Source: Microbacterium karelineae
GTDB taxonomy: Bacteria > Actinomycetota > Actinomycetes > Actinomycetales > Microbacteriaceae
Length of the DNA stretch: 64,000 nt
Assembly (NCBI RefSeq): GCF_009745985.1
Contig: NZ_WFIX01000186.1
Span: 1 to 64,000 of the forward strand
Direction of reading: 5' to 3'
Shown piece by piece: positions 48,445-57,826 of the stretch (position 1 is its first letter; each line of letters starts with the position of its first letter). Under the pieces are notes generated by a model. It was not told the DNA's origin. It searched no databases and worked only from the letters and a program-made list of their open reading frames with translations. Made by a program: the position numbers and the translations under genes.

Positions 48445-50550
48445 TCACGCCGACAGGTCGTCAGCGAGAACGAACCCTTCATCGACGCACCGCTCCAGCG
48501 CTCGCCATGCGCGGGTTGCCTGACGATCGGAAGGAATGGCGCCACTCGTCACCACCTTGATGATGTCCAGATCTGTGGGGCTCAGGACGCCCGCCCCGCT
48601 TGCCTCACGTAGTACGTCCGCCCACACCGACTTCCTTACCTTCATGACACGAGTGACGGCCTCGAGGCCCGTGTCGATTACCCGCTCCCTCTTTGCGTCG
48701 ACTGTCCGCGCGCGGACCTCCGCGGCATCGACGAGGTCCGCCTCGACGCGAGGGTCGATGGTGACAGGTTGCCGCTGGGCACGCTTCCAGGCCTCCTCCT
48801 GCTTCGCCCATTGTGTGACGTTCGCTTGGGGGCGCGTCGGGTCAGTCAGGACTTCGCTCATCGAGCGTGCGATCGATACGAGGGACTCGCGACTGGCGGC
48901 CGAGATCCCCTGCGTGCGCCACACCTTCTCGAGGTCGTACTTTGCCTTTGGAAAGCGTTGCTCTAGTTCATACGCGAATCGAGCAACTGCGTACGTCACG
49001 ATGTTTGCCAGGTAGCCGGTGCCGTACCATTCGGATGCCATGATCGCGGTGCGTGTCTCAGTGAAAATGATCGCCTTGGCGACACCCGCGCGGAAGTACG
49101 CGTCACCGAACTGGTCTTCGTCCTTCTCCCACATTTCAGCTGCGAGCTTCGCGAACGCCATGAAGTTGCTTTGCGCACCGCGACTGACCTCGTGCGGCCG
49201 CTTGCTCCAACTGAACGCGTACTTGGCCCAGTCGGTCTTCGTGACCCGTTGCTTCTTCGGGTACTCAAGCTCGAATCGTTTGACGTGCGACGCTGGTCCA
49301 GCATTGCGCTGGTTCTCCCATTGCCCCCGGGCTCGCTCGTAGAACCACTTCGACTGGACGTGGTGTCCGTCGGGGGCAGGAGCGCGCAGACGTCGACTGA
49401 TCTGCTCGAGTCGGACGTGAAACGGACTGTTCGAGAACAGGTCAGCTTCGCTGACAGCGTTCTGGCTATTGGCGTACCTCGAGATGGATGAGACGACATC
49501 GGCTGCCCCTTCGGGTGCGACGGTGACAAGTTTCATGGGAACCGAAACGTGGTCGACGCTGGTGCCGCGTTGCGTTCGAATGAAGTGGGCGAGGGACGCA
49601 GTCGTCTGGCCGCCATTGACGATCTGCCAGTTGTGAAGCGACGTGATCCTCGGTCCCTCAGGCGTCTCTCTGACGACAACGCCTGTGGCCGTGGTCGTCA
49701 GCCCGTTGTTGTATGCGAGGAACATTTCGGGCTCGTTTGCGAGGGTTCGCTGAATTCCTCGGTTGACCTTGCCGCGCGCACTGAGGAAGGTGCGCACGTT
49801 CGACTCGAGTAGCTGGCTCCCGTACTCATTGAACACGCCCGCGAGGAGATGTCCCGGGATGACCGCCAGATAGGACTGCGTGGGCGACTCACTCGAGGTA
49901 GCGGGAAGACAGGGGAGCCCGTCGGGAAGCCACTTCGTGATGTCGACGTCGTAGTCATCCTGACCACTCTCGGACTTCGCGAGGTCCTCGAACCGCCGGA
50001 GATCCCAGATCGAGTAGGTCGCTGGCCGACCACACACTTCGTCGGAATCGATAGATCGAATCCGGTCGCTCATCGTGCCGTCAGTCACGAGGATGAACTT
50101 GAACTTGACTACTTTGCCGAGGGAGTTTCGGGGGTCCCTCCGAAGGAGGTCGCGGAAGTACGTTGCGTGCTCCGCCTCGTTCGAGCTGATCTCGAGGTTC
50201 TCGCCGAGATAGCCGTCCGCAGACTGCTCGATGAAGCCAACACCCGCCTTGAAAGCAACTCGCGCGTCAGTCTTCGTCAGCTTCGCGCCTGGCCCGTCGT
50301 AGAACGCCGAGCACATGACGACGAGCGAGCTATCTGCTGTGTCCTCTGCGTACCCGAGGATTCGAAGCGGTGATCGATTGCGCCCGCGGCATTGGAGTGG
50401 CACGATCGTGAGGTCCTGAACGACCTCGGCAGTCTCGAGGCGATCGGCGGCCTCATAGCCGAATGCCTCGAGTCGAAAGGCGGAGTTCCCCTCGGCGCGG
50501 ATATGGATGGAATTCGCGAACTCGTCGTAGAAGTCAGACAATGCTGTCAC
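48445..50550 (-). CDS. AIPR-family abortive-infection protein
   Basis: A 701-residue protein of the AIPR (abortive infection phage resistance) family. The central block contains LRRFEDL, FNEYGSQLLESNVRTFLSARGKVNRGI, LAYNNGLTTTATGVVV and QIVNGGQTTASLAHF, the family core, followed by a large alpha-helical C-terminal region. AIPR proteins occur as the last gene of Z1/GHKL/methyltransferase defence operons and are presumed effectors. GTG 50550 lies 4 bp after the DUF4420 stop. No GGATCC site is present in the gene, unlike host genes. Confidence 0.88.
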   Translation of the reverse strand: MTALSDFYDEFANSIHIRAEGNSAFRLEAFGYEAADRLETAEVVQDLTIVPLQCRGRNRSPLRILGYAEDTADSSLVVMCSAFYDGPGAKLTKTDARVAFKAGVGFIEQSADGYLGENLEISSNEAEHATYFRDLLRRDPRNSLGKVVKFKFILVTDGTMSDRIRSIDSDEVCGRPATYSIWDLRRFEDLAKSESGQDDYDVDITKWLPDGLPCLPATSSESPTQSYLAVIPGHLLAGVFNEYGSQLLESNVRTFLSARGKVNRGIQRTLANEPEMFLAYNNGLTTTATGVVVRETPEGPRITSLHNWQIVNGGQTTASLAHFIRTQRGTSVDHVSVPMKLVTVAPEGAADVVSSISRYANSQNAVSEADLFSNSPFHVRLEQISRRLRAPAPDGHHVQSKWFYERARGQWENQRNAGPASHVKRFELEYPKKQRVTKTDWAKYAFSWSKRPHEVSRGAQSNFMAFAKLAAEMWEKDEDQFGDAYFRAGVAKAIIFTETRTAIMASEWYGTGYLANIVTYAVARFAYELEQRFPKAKYDLEKVWRTQGISAASRESLVSIARSMSEVLTDPTRPQANVTQWAKQEEAWKRAQRQPVTIDPRVEADLVDAAEVRARTVDAKRERVIDTGLEAVTRVMKVRKSVWADVLREASGAGVLSPTDLDIIKVVTSGAIPSDRQATRAWRALERCVDEGFVLADDLSA

Positions 50551-50554
50551 TCTC

Positions 50555-51499
50555 TCAGTGCGTTAGTGTCCAGTGTGAGCTCGAGGTGAAGTCGCCAAGC
50601 TGGTCGATGTCCAGAGTGTGCGTGACATTCTGCACGGCAGTGGGCACGTCGTCAGGGCGAATACGGGGGAAGTTGCCGTGCACGGAGAACCACTTCCAGT
50701 CTCCCTGTTCGAAGTGATAGCGCTGGTAGAACGGGTCGTCCGCCTCGAATCCAAGCGCCGCGAGCGCCTTCGCGAACGCGGCCCGCGCGGAGGGCTGCGA
50801 GTCCATCCACTCGGCGACCTCCCTGACGAGATCCACCAACCCGCGCCCATCCCCGGGCGCGCATCTCTCGATTGGGAGGACCGCGAGCCGAAGGTCATCG
50901 TCGCGAGGATCGAGCTGTTCCACGCTGGAGATCTTGATCCGATGATTGACGCGCCTGATCGACTTGACTTCGATGCACCGCGCCCGGGCCAGCACGAAGT
51001 CCTTGGCGATGCGATATGGCCCCTGCCACGCGGCTGCCGCGGCGTCGGCCGCGAGGCCAGCGTCCCGAAGCTCTAGAAGCATGGCGAGCTCCGCGTACAG
51101 CCCGCGGATCAAGTCCCCCTTGAGGTGTCCATCGCGAGAAGCAAACATGTCCCGGAGGTCCTCAAAGTGCCGGATCAGGTGAACCAGAGCAACCTCCAGC
51201 CGGTCGGCGTCGTTGCTCGCGTCGAGGAGTGAGTCAACGATGGCCTCGAACATGACTGTGAGACCCACGGACTCGGACTGGAAGCGCAAGAAGCGGTTAG
51301 CCGAGCCGACGGGGTCAACATGGACGTCGATGCCGCGCGTCCCTTCGACCTCTCGATCGAATTCCTGCGGCACCCTGACGAGTAGCGCGGGGTGCCCGTG
51401 TGCGTTGAGCGCGTATGCGCTCAACACGCCGTGGTGCAGGGGCACCGTCTTGAGATCGACGCCTGCTAGCGCGAGCTCGAACTGCTTCGCGGAGGTCAT
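50555..51499 (-). CDS. DUF4420 PD-(D/E)XK-like protein
   Basis: A 314-residue protein of the DUF4420 family, a predicted PD-(D/E)XK nuclease fold. Likely active-site elements are the acidic helix GLYAELAMLLEL, and RCIEVKSIRRVNHRI with the E-x-K signature at about residue 180. It overlaps the Z1 gene by 4 bp (ATGA) and is followed by the AIPR gene, the fixed order in this system type. It probably supplies the DNA-cleaving activity, but this is inferred from the fold. Confidence 0.85.
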   Translation of the reverse strand: MTSAKQFELALAGVDLKTVPLHHGVLSAYALNAHGHPALLVRVPQEFDREVEGTRGIDVHVDPVGSANRFLRFQSESVGLTVMFEAIVDSLLDASNDADRLEVALVHLIRHFEDLRDMFASRDGHLKGDLIRGLYAELAMLLELRDAGLAADAAAAAWQGPYRIAKDFVLARARCIEVKSIRRVNHRIKISSVEQLDPRDDDLRLAVLPIERCAPGDGRGLVDLVREVAEWMDSQPSARAAFAKALAALGFEADDPFYQRYHFEQGDWKWFSVHGNFPRIRPDDVPTAVQNVTHTLDIDQLGDFTSSSHWTLTH

Positions 51500-54228
51500 T
51501 GCTCCTCCTCATCGAAGTCATTGTCTTCGAACATACCGAGCTCATGGCGTGCGAAGACGCGATTGATCTTCCACTTCACACCACGGTCATTCGCGATTTC
51601 GTCGATCTCCTCCTCGGGGGTGAGAGTTGGGGGCGCGATCACGATTGCTGCAACGGGATTGATCACCGTTGCCGTGTATGGTGTCCGTCCACCTTCGAGC
51701 TTCTTACTGGTATTGGTTGCTCCGGTGACGGTATATACGACGAGTACTGGCCGAGGGAGCCTTCCGCGCACTCGGTAGTCGGCAGCGTGGCTATCCGCGT
51801 ACAGATGCTGGAGTTCCTCCTTGTCCGCAGCGGGGAGCGTCTTGAACAGGTCGCCGCTCGCAGCGACACGACGGTTCTTGAAGTGGAGCTCGTCGCCTTC
51901 GACATACATAGTGTTGCGCACGCTCGTCGCGATTGCCGGCAGTCCGGGCACGTCAGCCTCCTTACCTGCGCCCTGCATGAACGCGACGTCCCAACGTTCG
52001 CTCCCCTTGATATCCGAGAACCGCGCCAGGAGCGGGCTCAGCTGCCCCGGAGCGGAGCCGAGTGTGGGGTCGGACCGGTGAACTTTGAACGACGCAAGGA
52101 AGTCAGCGATCACCTCACCAGGGACATCCCGCCATACGTATGGGTCGGACTGAGGTGCCTGTGGTCGGTCGCTGAGGTTTGTGTAGAGCGTGGCGACAGC
52201 CTCCAGATTCCGGCGTCGCTCGTCTTCGTCGTGCACGAGGTTGTGCGATTCCCAGGTCCTGCCGTTGAGCGAGATAGTACCTTCGAAGTCTTCGGCGTGT
52301 TGCATCTTTCGTGCACTCGCGATCAGGAATCCCTCGGGATGCCGTCTCATACGAAGCCCAAACTGCTTGGGAGTGAGCTCCTTTGCTTCCATCTCGGCGA
52401 GAGAGTCACGGAGCTCCTGCGAGAGCTCGGAGGTCCACCGAAACAGCTCAGCAGTTGCAGGATCGATCCAGAGGCGGACAAGATCCTCGTAGCCGGGACG
52501 GTACCCAAACCACCGTCCCATCTGAAGTAACGTGTCGGCAGCAGCCGCCCGACGTGCGTAGTAGCTCACCTGGAGCCCGTCGAGCGTGAGTCCGCGGGCG
52601 AGCACGTCGCCACCCACGTACACGGTTGGGATCAGAGCATCCGCTTCCTTTATCCGGCGGGGGGTCTGCATCAGCCACTTGTCACGTTCGGCTTTGGTGT
52701 CGCCATTGATGAGTTGCGCTCGAAGCTCATCAGCCACACCGATCAGCTCAGTGCGGACACTCATCCATGTGACGTCGACGTCAGGGTAAAGGTCGTTGTA
52801 GGCCTCCTCGAGGAGTTGGGTCCGCTTGCTCATCGATCCGCCCTCAGGTAGGCCGAACTCAGACGTGATTGCCCATGACAACGCGCGAATCCAATCCTGC
52901 ACGTGGTGAAAGACCTGCGCTTGGACTGCCTTGAACCGGCTTACATTGATCAGCATCGAAGCGGGGCTGGCGTCGCCGTCGCGGACTCTACGAATCGCCG
53001 TGCCTACGTAGAAGCCTGCAATCGCGCGGCGCACCGAGAGGGGCAGCTCTTCGATTCGCGAGTTCGCCTTGTGTGCGTAGGGCAACACCGCGAGAGTGTC
53101 ATCCACGTCCTCGACCAGAGCCGGGTGTGCCGCGCGCCCAAAGTAGGCGTTGACTCCCTGGTAGTTCGACGGGCTTTCCAACACTTGGATGAAGTCGCGG
53201 GGAAAGAGATCCTGCTCGATCTCGTCGTTGATGAAGATGTTTGCGAAAGGAGTTGCAGTGATGCCCAGATAGCTGTTGTGCGCCGACTGCTTGAGTAGCT
53301 TGCGAATGGCGGCGTTGACCGCAGTCACGTTCGTCTCGTCGTTCGTGTTGATCGACGCCCAGTCGGCCTCGTCGTCGATAACGAGTAGCGGTGGTTGGTC
53401 GCCACCTGTTGGCATGGCGGCGCTTAGGTACTGGGCCAGATTGTTGAGAACTGTCTTGTTCTTCTTGACGACGAAGACGGTTGGCGTTCCGGCTCCCAGT
53501 GCGACCTGACCGGCTCGTTTGCTTCGCGCACTGAAGTCGGATTGCGTGGTCGTTAGCACGTTGATTGACAGCGGAAGATGTTTGTTGATCTTCCCGATCC
53601 CGACGTGCGCGACGTCGTTGCTCGCGATATTGTCGGCAAGATAAGAAGAATCGATGCCGGTCAGGTCCGAGTCGATGCGCCTCTGCGTCTGACGCCGGAG
53701 GTCCTCAGTGTGACCTCCGATGACAACTATCACCTTGACGCCGTAGTCGATCGCTTTCGCCAGCAGACTGATGTAGGTCGCGGTCTTGCCAGACTGCACC
53801 TCTCCGATGGCAATTCCCCGCCGGGGCGCATCGCCGGTCTTGGCTGGGTCCCCGAGCAGATCCATGATGCGATCCGTTTGGCGGTCGAGCGCGTCGATCA
53901 CCGCGCCAGACCATCCGCGTTGCAGCAACAGTTCGGCGTACGCCTCGGACCGAGCAAGGTCGACCTCCGTCTTCCGATCCGCGAGCCAGGGCGTAAACGT
54001 CTCCTTGTCCACGACGCCGTAGCCGTCTGCCATCACGACGTTGTACTGCTCCATGAGCAGATCGAGCACAACGTCTATCTCAGAACGCGAGAGTTCGGGT
54101 GCCATCAGTGGAGCGAGTGTCCCCGCGAGTTCCTGAAGTCGCGTGAGCTCGATCACGTGGCCGGGGTCATGGCGAATCTGGACCGCGAGCGTTTCGCGGA
54201 GCCTTGCGGCATCGGGGCTGAGTTGCAT
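51496..54228 (-). CDS. Z1-domain helicase-like ATPase
   Basis: A 910-residue P-loop protein of the Z1 family, found with GHKL ATPases in restriction-like systems. Motifs: Walker A GEVQSGKT (about residues 142-149), VVIGGHTEDLRRQTQRRI, Walker B LLVIDDEAD, LGITATPFANIF, the second RecA-like part SMLINVSRF, GGDVLARGLTLDGLQVSYYARR, and the arginine-finger motif LLQMGRWFGYRPGY. ATG 54228 overlaps the GHKL ATPase stop by one base. It is the putative motor of the defence complex. Confidence 0.92.
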   Translation of the reverse strand: MQLSPDAARLRETLAVQIRHDPGHVIELTRLQELAGTLAPLMAPELSRSEIDVVLDLLMEQYNVVMADGYGVVDKETFTPWLADRKTEVDLARSEAYAELLLQRGWSGAVIDALDRQTDRIMDLLGDPAKTGDAPRRGIAIGEVQSGKTATYISLLAKAIDYGVKVIVVIGGHTEDLRRQTQRRIDSDLTGIDSSYLADNIASNDVAHVGIGKINKHLPLSINVLTTTQSDFSARSKRAGQVALGAGTPTVFVVKKNKTVLNNLAQYLSAAMPTGGDQPPLLVIDDEADWASINTNDETNVTAVNAAIRKLLKQSAHNSYLGITATPFANIFINDEIEQDLFPRDFIQVLESPSNYQGVNAYFGRAAHPALVEDVDDTLAVLPYAHKANSRIEELPLSVRRAIAGFYVGTAIRRVRDGDASPASMLINVSRFKAVQAQVFHHVQDWIRALSWAITSEFGLPEGGSMSKRTQLLEEAYNDLYPDVDVTWMSVRTELIGVADELRAQLINGDTKAERDKWLMQTPRRIKEADALIPTVYVGGDVLARGLTLDGLQVSYYARRAAAADTLLQMGRWFGYRPGYEDLVRLWIDPATAELFRWTSELSQELRDSLAEMEAKELTPKQFGLRMRRHPEGFLIASARKMQHAEDFEGTISLNGRTWESHNLVHDEDERRRNLEAVATLYTNLSDRPQAPQSDPYVWRDVPGEVIADFLASFKVHRSDPTLGSAPGQLSPLLARFSDIKGSERWDVAFMQGAGKEADVPGLPAIATSVRNTMYVEGDELHFKNRRVAASGDLFKTLPAADKEELQHLYADSHAADYRVRGRLPRPVLVVYTVTGATNTSKKLEGGRTPYTATVINPVAAIVIAPPTLTPEEEIDEIANDRGVKWKINRVFARHELGMFEDNDFDEEEQ

Positions 54229-55676
54229 CAGACTTCCTTCCACACCTCGGTCACGAGGTCACGCAGGTTCTCTACAGAGTTGAATGGTTCGATCTTGCCA
54301 AGTGCCTCTGACATTCGTGCAGGTTCGGTGTCGATCGCTCCTCCATCGCGGAGCGCTCGCAACCGGGCGGCGATCGCGGTCTCAACGAGCAGGGGGACTT
54401 CTCGTTGCTGATTGCCCGCCATGCGTGCGTAGACGTCGGCCGCTGGAAAGCACGTCGCGAGGTCCGCAAGGAGATTCTCGAACGTGCCTGCTGCGCCTCT
54501 CGGCAATGCTGAGCGAACGGCCTGCACCGAAGGGTGGTCCGAGTTCACCTCGTACCGAAACCCGTTGCGGTCCTCGATCACTTTCCAGAGAAAGGTGAAG
54601 TCCGTGGGCTCGGATTGCCGCCCCCGGAATGTGTGTATGCGGGTGCTCTTGATCTTGACTTGGTCTATGATCTGCCGGAAGCGTTGACGGAACGCCTGAG
54701 GTGGCTCGACGCGGGATTTCTTGATGTCGAGCTGCCAGTGGTGATCGAGCTCGGGCGGGATGTCGACCCGCACGCGAGTCTGCTTGCTCAGCTCGTCCTG
54801 CTTTGCAAGACCGAGCCAGCCTCCGGCGCTGACAAGGCGGCGGTTCCGATAGACGTAGAACCCCTGATGTTCACGCATCCGGGCGCCGAGGTCCTCACGT
54901 TTGCCCTCGCTGGTGGTGAGGTCGCTCGCGTGCGGAAGAGTGAAGGCCTCGACGACGACCGGGTGCCCCTCGATCGTCACGTTCTCTACAGGCGACACCT
55001 GAGTGCGTCGGTTGTCCTCGAGGAACGGATCGATTCGGCTCACCTTGATGCCGTTCACACTGAGCCGTAGCGCGTCGCGACCTTCAAGAAACCGCTGGAA
55101 CACGAGCCCCAGGTGGTTGCGTAACTCGCTGAGGCGTGAACTCATCCAGCCCGAGACATCGTGCGCCGAGGCGAGGAGGTAATCCAAGGACTCCCATATG
55201 ACCAGCGTCCCGTGATCCCCGCGGCGGATGAGCTCGCTCTGAGGCGCCGCATCGATATCCGCTTCCTCGAGCACGCGGATCGACCAGTTTCCTGTGCGCA
55301 GAACGAAGTCGAGGTCCCACTGGAGCCCGGTCACCACTCCGCCCTGCTTCGTCAGTACCGTGAGCCGCCGCCCCTGAGAGAGGGAAGCTGTCTTCAAACC
55401 GAGGCCGAATCTGCCCAGGTCTGTCTCTCCCCGCACGAAGTTCCGCGTACCGGCGAGCTTGAGTGCGTCGCGGGCCCCGGAGGCGTCCATGCCGGAGCCA
55501 TCATCGAAGAAGCACACGTATGAACCACTCACGGTGTCAGCGAGGACATCGATGTGCCGTGCGCCGGCGGCGATGCTGTTATCGACGATGTCGGCGACTG
55601 CCGCGTTGAAGGAGTACCCGACAGACCGCATGGACTCAAGGAGCTCCACACCAGGGACCAATGGCTCTTCTCGCAT
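54228..55676 (-). CDS. GHKL (MutL/MORC-like) ATPase
   Basis: A 482-residue Hsp90/MutL-type ATPase. The ATP site is formed by DIVDNS (residues 29-34), FFDDGSGMD (about 56-64), GRFGLGLKTASLS (88-100) and GTLVIWESLD. The remainder is a transducer-like fold and a helical C-terminus. Start ATG 55676. It lies between the methyltransferase and the Z1 gene in a single operon, where homologues are thought to couple DNA-status sensing to the nuclease. Confidence 0.9.
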   Translation of the reverse strand: MREEPLVPGVELLESMRSVGYSFNAAVADIVDNSIAAGARHIDVLADTVSGSYVCFFDDGSGMDASGARDALKLAGTRNFVRGETDLGRFGLGLKTASLSQGRRLTVLTKQGGVVTGLQWDLDFVLRTGNWSIRVLEEADIDAAPQSELIRRGDHGTLVIWESLDYLLASAHDVSGWMSSRLSELRNHLGLVFQRFLEGRDALRLSVNGIKVSRIDPFLEDNRRTQVSPVENVTIEGHPVVVEAFTLPHASDLTTSEGKREDLGARMREHQGFYVYRNRRLVSAGGWLGLAKQDELSKQTRVRVDIPPELDHHWQLDIKKSRVEPPQAFRQRFRQIIDQVKIKSTRIHTFRGRQSEPTDFTFLWKVIEDRNGFRYEVNSDHPSVQAVRSALPRGAAGTFENLLADLATCFPAADVYARMAGNQQREVPLLVETAIAARLRALRDGGAIDTEPARMSEALGKIEPFNSVENLRDLVTEVWKEV

Positions 55677-55733
55677 GCGTCGCGTCCTCCCTGACCGTCC
55701 CTGCAAGAATACGCAAAGGGATTGGTGCTCGTG

Positions 55734-56855
55734 TTACACGTCTCTCTCGAGGCTCCGCGGGGACGCCAGATGCACGGTCGCGTCGGTGACCGCGAGGTTC
55801 GGCTCGATGTGATCGTACGGGGCACCAGCGAAGGACTTGAACAGCGCTTCGAAGACCTTCTGCGCGCCCTCGGGAGGCACAGCCATACCGACCTGTCGGC
55901 GGACGCTTTCTTTCGAGCCCTTGAACTTGAACCAATCGGGGAACGTCTGGATTCGCGCGCGCTCACGGTTGGTCAGAGCGCGGTTCTCCTTCCAGTGATA
56001 GCCATGTGTGCCACCGCCGCCTGAGCCGGTCAGCGTGTACGACGGACGATCGTGTTGCAAGCGACGATAGATCTGACTGAGCGTCGCGCCCTTGACTTTG
56101 AGCTTAAGGTCCTCGGGCATCCGCTTCGCGTTGAAGGCGTTCTCGCCGGGATCGATGTAGCTCAGACGCCGCTCGACGGTGGGCGACTGGCGGGTGCGCT
56201 CCTGATTGGTGACCTCTGCCGGAATCCCCGTGAGCGCCTGTCCGACGGTCTTCCAGTCCGACTTGGTTGGGTGAGTCGGCTTCGGAACGCGGAAAGTCAC
56301 GCCTGCGGTTGCGAGGTCTGCACGAATGCCGACAATGATGATGCGGTGGCGGCGCTGCGGCACCCCGTACTCTTCGAACTTGTATAGGTGCGGGGTGAGG
56401 ACGTAGCCCGGGCCAGCGTCACACATCGCGCGGAGAATCTTCGCGAAGTCCCGGCCGCCGTTCGAACTTCGCAATCCGGAGACGTTCTCCGCTACGAACC
56501 AGGCTGGCTCATACTCATCGAGCACATCGATGCCGAACTGGTACAGAGGGCCGAAATCTCCCTTCAACCCGCGACTTTCACCGACGAGGCTGTAGTCGTT
56601 GCAAGGGAAGCCGAATGCGAAGCCATCGATGCTCCCGAGCTCGGCGATTGGAAGATTGCGGACGTCGCCGAAATGCACCGTGTCGGACGTCGCACCCGGG
56701 ATGTTGGCGACGTAGGTATCGACGGTGCTTTCGTCGTGATCGTTCGCCCAAGCGTGCCGGAGGTCCACGTTGAGCTCCGTAGCCGCCATGTGCGCGCCCA
56801 GGGCCATCCCTCCTGGACCTGAGAATAGCTCGCCCATGCGGAACGTCATGCTCAC
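55734..56855 (-). CDS. C5-cytosine DNA methyltransferase
   Basis: A 373-residue Dcm-type enzyme. Motif I is ELFSGPGGMALG, motif IV GFPCNDYS with the catalytic C85 (PCN instead of the common PCQ), motif VI ENV at 123-125, motif VIII QRRHRIIIVG at about 167, and motif X RRQVGMAVPP. It heads the Z1/GHKL/AIPR operon, 57 bp before the ATPase start, and protects host DNA at an unknown site. GTG 56855 is well placed after an AAGGA box; ATG 56849 is an alternative. Confidence 0.93.
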   Translation of the reverse strand: MSMTFRMGELFSGPGGMALGAHMAATELNVDLRHAWANDHDESTVDTYVANIPGATSDTVHFGDVRNLPIAELGSIDGFAFGFPCNDYSLVGESRGLKGDFGPLYQFGIDVLDEYEPAWFVAENVSGLRSSNGGRDFAKILRAMCDAGPGYVLTPHLYKFEEYGVPQRRHRIIIVGIRADLATAGVTFRVPKPTHPTKSDWKTVGQALTGIPAEVTNQERTRQSPTVERRLSYIDPGENAFNAKRMPEDLKLKVKGATLSQIYRRLQHDRPSYTLTGSGGGGTHGYHWKENRALTNRERARIQTFPDWFKFKGSKESVRRQVGMAVPPEGAQKVFEALFKSFAGAPYDHIEPNLAVTDATVHLASPRSLERDV

Positions 56856-57417
56856 TGTCGATTCCTTCGCCTTGTTTCGTCAGCACTGGATGGCAGGGCC
56901 GTCACTACGGGTAGCTATGCCGCGCGCCAGGCGCCGCGGTGCAACTTCCCGCTTCGCAGCCTATCCCAGTACTCAGACATCCGTTCGATTGTGGCTGATC
57001 GACCGGCGTGTCGCCGCGACCGACACCGCGATGGCAAGCACGCGTCAGACAACGACGAGGTCTGGGACCGGTTTGGCGCAACTCAGCTGGTGGGACGCGT
57101 CGGCTCGCGCGAGGACGGCACGGCCTCGAAAGTGCTTGCGGCCGTCGTCGACTTGCTGACTGACGGTGCGCACCGCGACTCCCGAACCGGCATAGACGAT
57201 CAACTGACGTCCCTATCGGCTGCGCGGCCCCGCTCGGGGGCTCTGGGGTTTGATCGCCACGTCGCCGAGCACTCCTGGAGACCAGCGACTTCCTGCCGCT
57301 CCTACACCCTTGATTACGAGGATCTGTGTGCTGAGCGCCACCGAAGCACGACTGAGGCGAGTGAGGTGTCACGATGGAGGGGTGACCGCACAAGACGACG
57401 TTGCGGAACCCAAGGGG
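56856..57417. other. Divergent gap between methyltransferase and vsr
   Basis: About 560 bp without a gene I can support. Open frames exist on both strands, but none resembles a known family and codon use is poor; the minus-strand frame is partly the shadow of vsr. It must contain the promoters of the methyltransferase operon and of vsr. A degenerate gene remnant is possible. Confidence 0.5.
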
Positions 57418-57822
57418 ATGTCGACCGATGACCACGCCCGCCGCACGATGCGCGCAAATCGCCGACGCGACACGGGGCCCGAGCTTGCGGTGCGCAGACT
57501 CCTCCATGCGCAGGGCCTTCGCTACCGAGTCGACCATCGCCTCGCCCCTCCGCTCCGCACACGCGCCGACATCGCCTTCACACGGTGTCGGGTTGCGGTC
57601 TTCATCGACGGCTGCTTCTGGCACGGTTGCCCCGAGCATGCGACGCAACCGAAACGCAACGCCGGCTACTGGGGCCCGAAGCTCGCGCGCAACATCGAGC
57701 GTGACCGCGAGACGGACGCCGCTCTCCGAGCTCTCGGCTGGACGGTGATCCGCTTCTGGGAGCACGAGGATCCGAGCGGCGTCGCGGACGCGATCGCGGC
57801 CGTCGTCCGAACGCGCCCCTGA
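57418..57822 (+). CDS. vsr: Very-short-patch-repair endonuclease
   Basis: A 134-residue Vsr endonuclease that nicks DNA at T:G mismatches arising from deamination of 5-methylcytosine. It shows RRTMRANRRRDTGPELAVRRLLHAQGLRYRV, the catalytic aspartate in RTRADIAF, and the FIDGCFWHGCPEH, NAGYW and VIRFWEHED motifs. ATG 57418 gives normal length; GTG 57382 would add 12 residues. Pairing with the C5 methyltransferase across the divergent gap fits its role in repairing methylation-induced damage. It carries one GGATCC, like host genes. Confidence 0.93.
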   Translation: MSTDDHARRTMRANRRRDTGPELAVRRLLHAQGLRYRVDHRLAPPLRTRADIAFTRCRVAVFIDGCFWHGCPEHATQPKRNAGYWGPKLARNIERDRETDAALRALGWTVIRFWEHEDPSGVADAIAAVVRTRP

Positions 57823-57826
57823 GCCC

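Noticed and set aside
56905-57765. A 286-codon minus-strand frame between methyltransferase and vsr
   Set aside because: It covers the vsr coding region in antisense and has no family resemblance or consistent codon usage.
48445-57822. DISARM, BREX or a simple type II restriction system as identity of the defence locus
   Set aside because: There is no DrmA/B/C, BrxL/PglZ or standalone type II endonuclease; the Z1, GHKL, DUF4420 and AIPR set fits a Mza-type system better.
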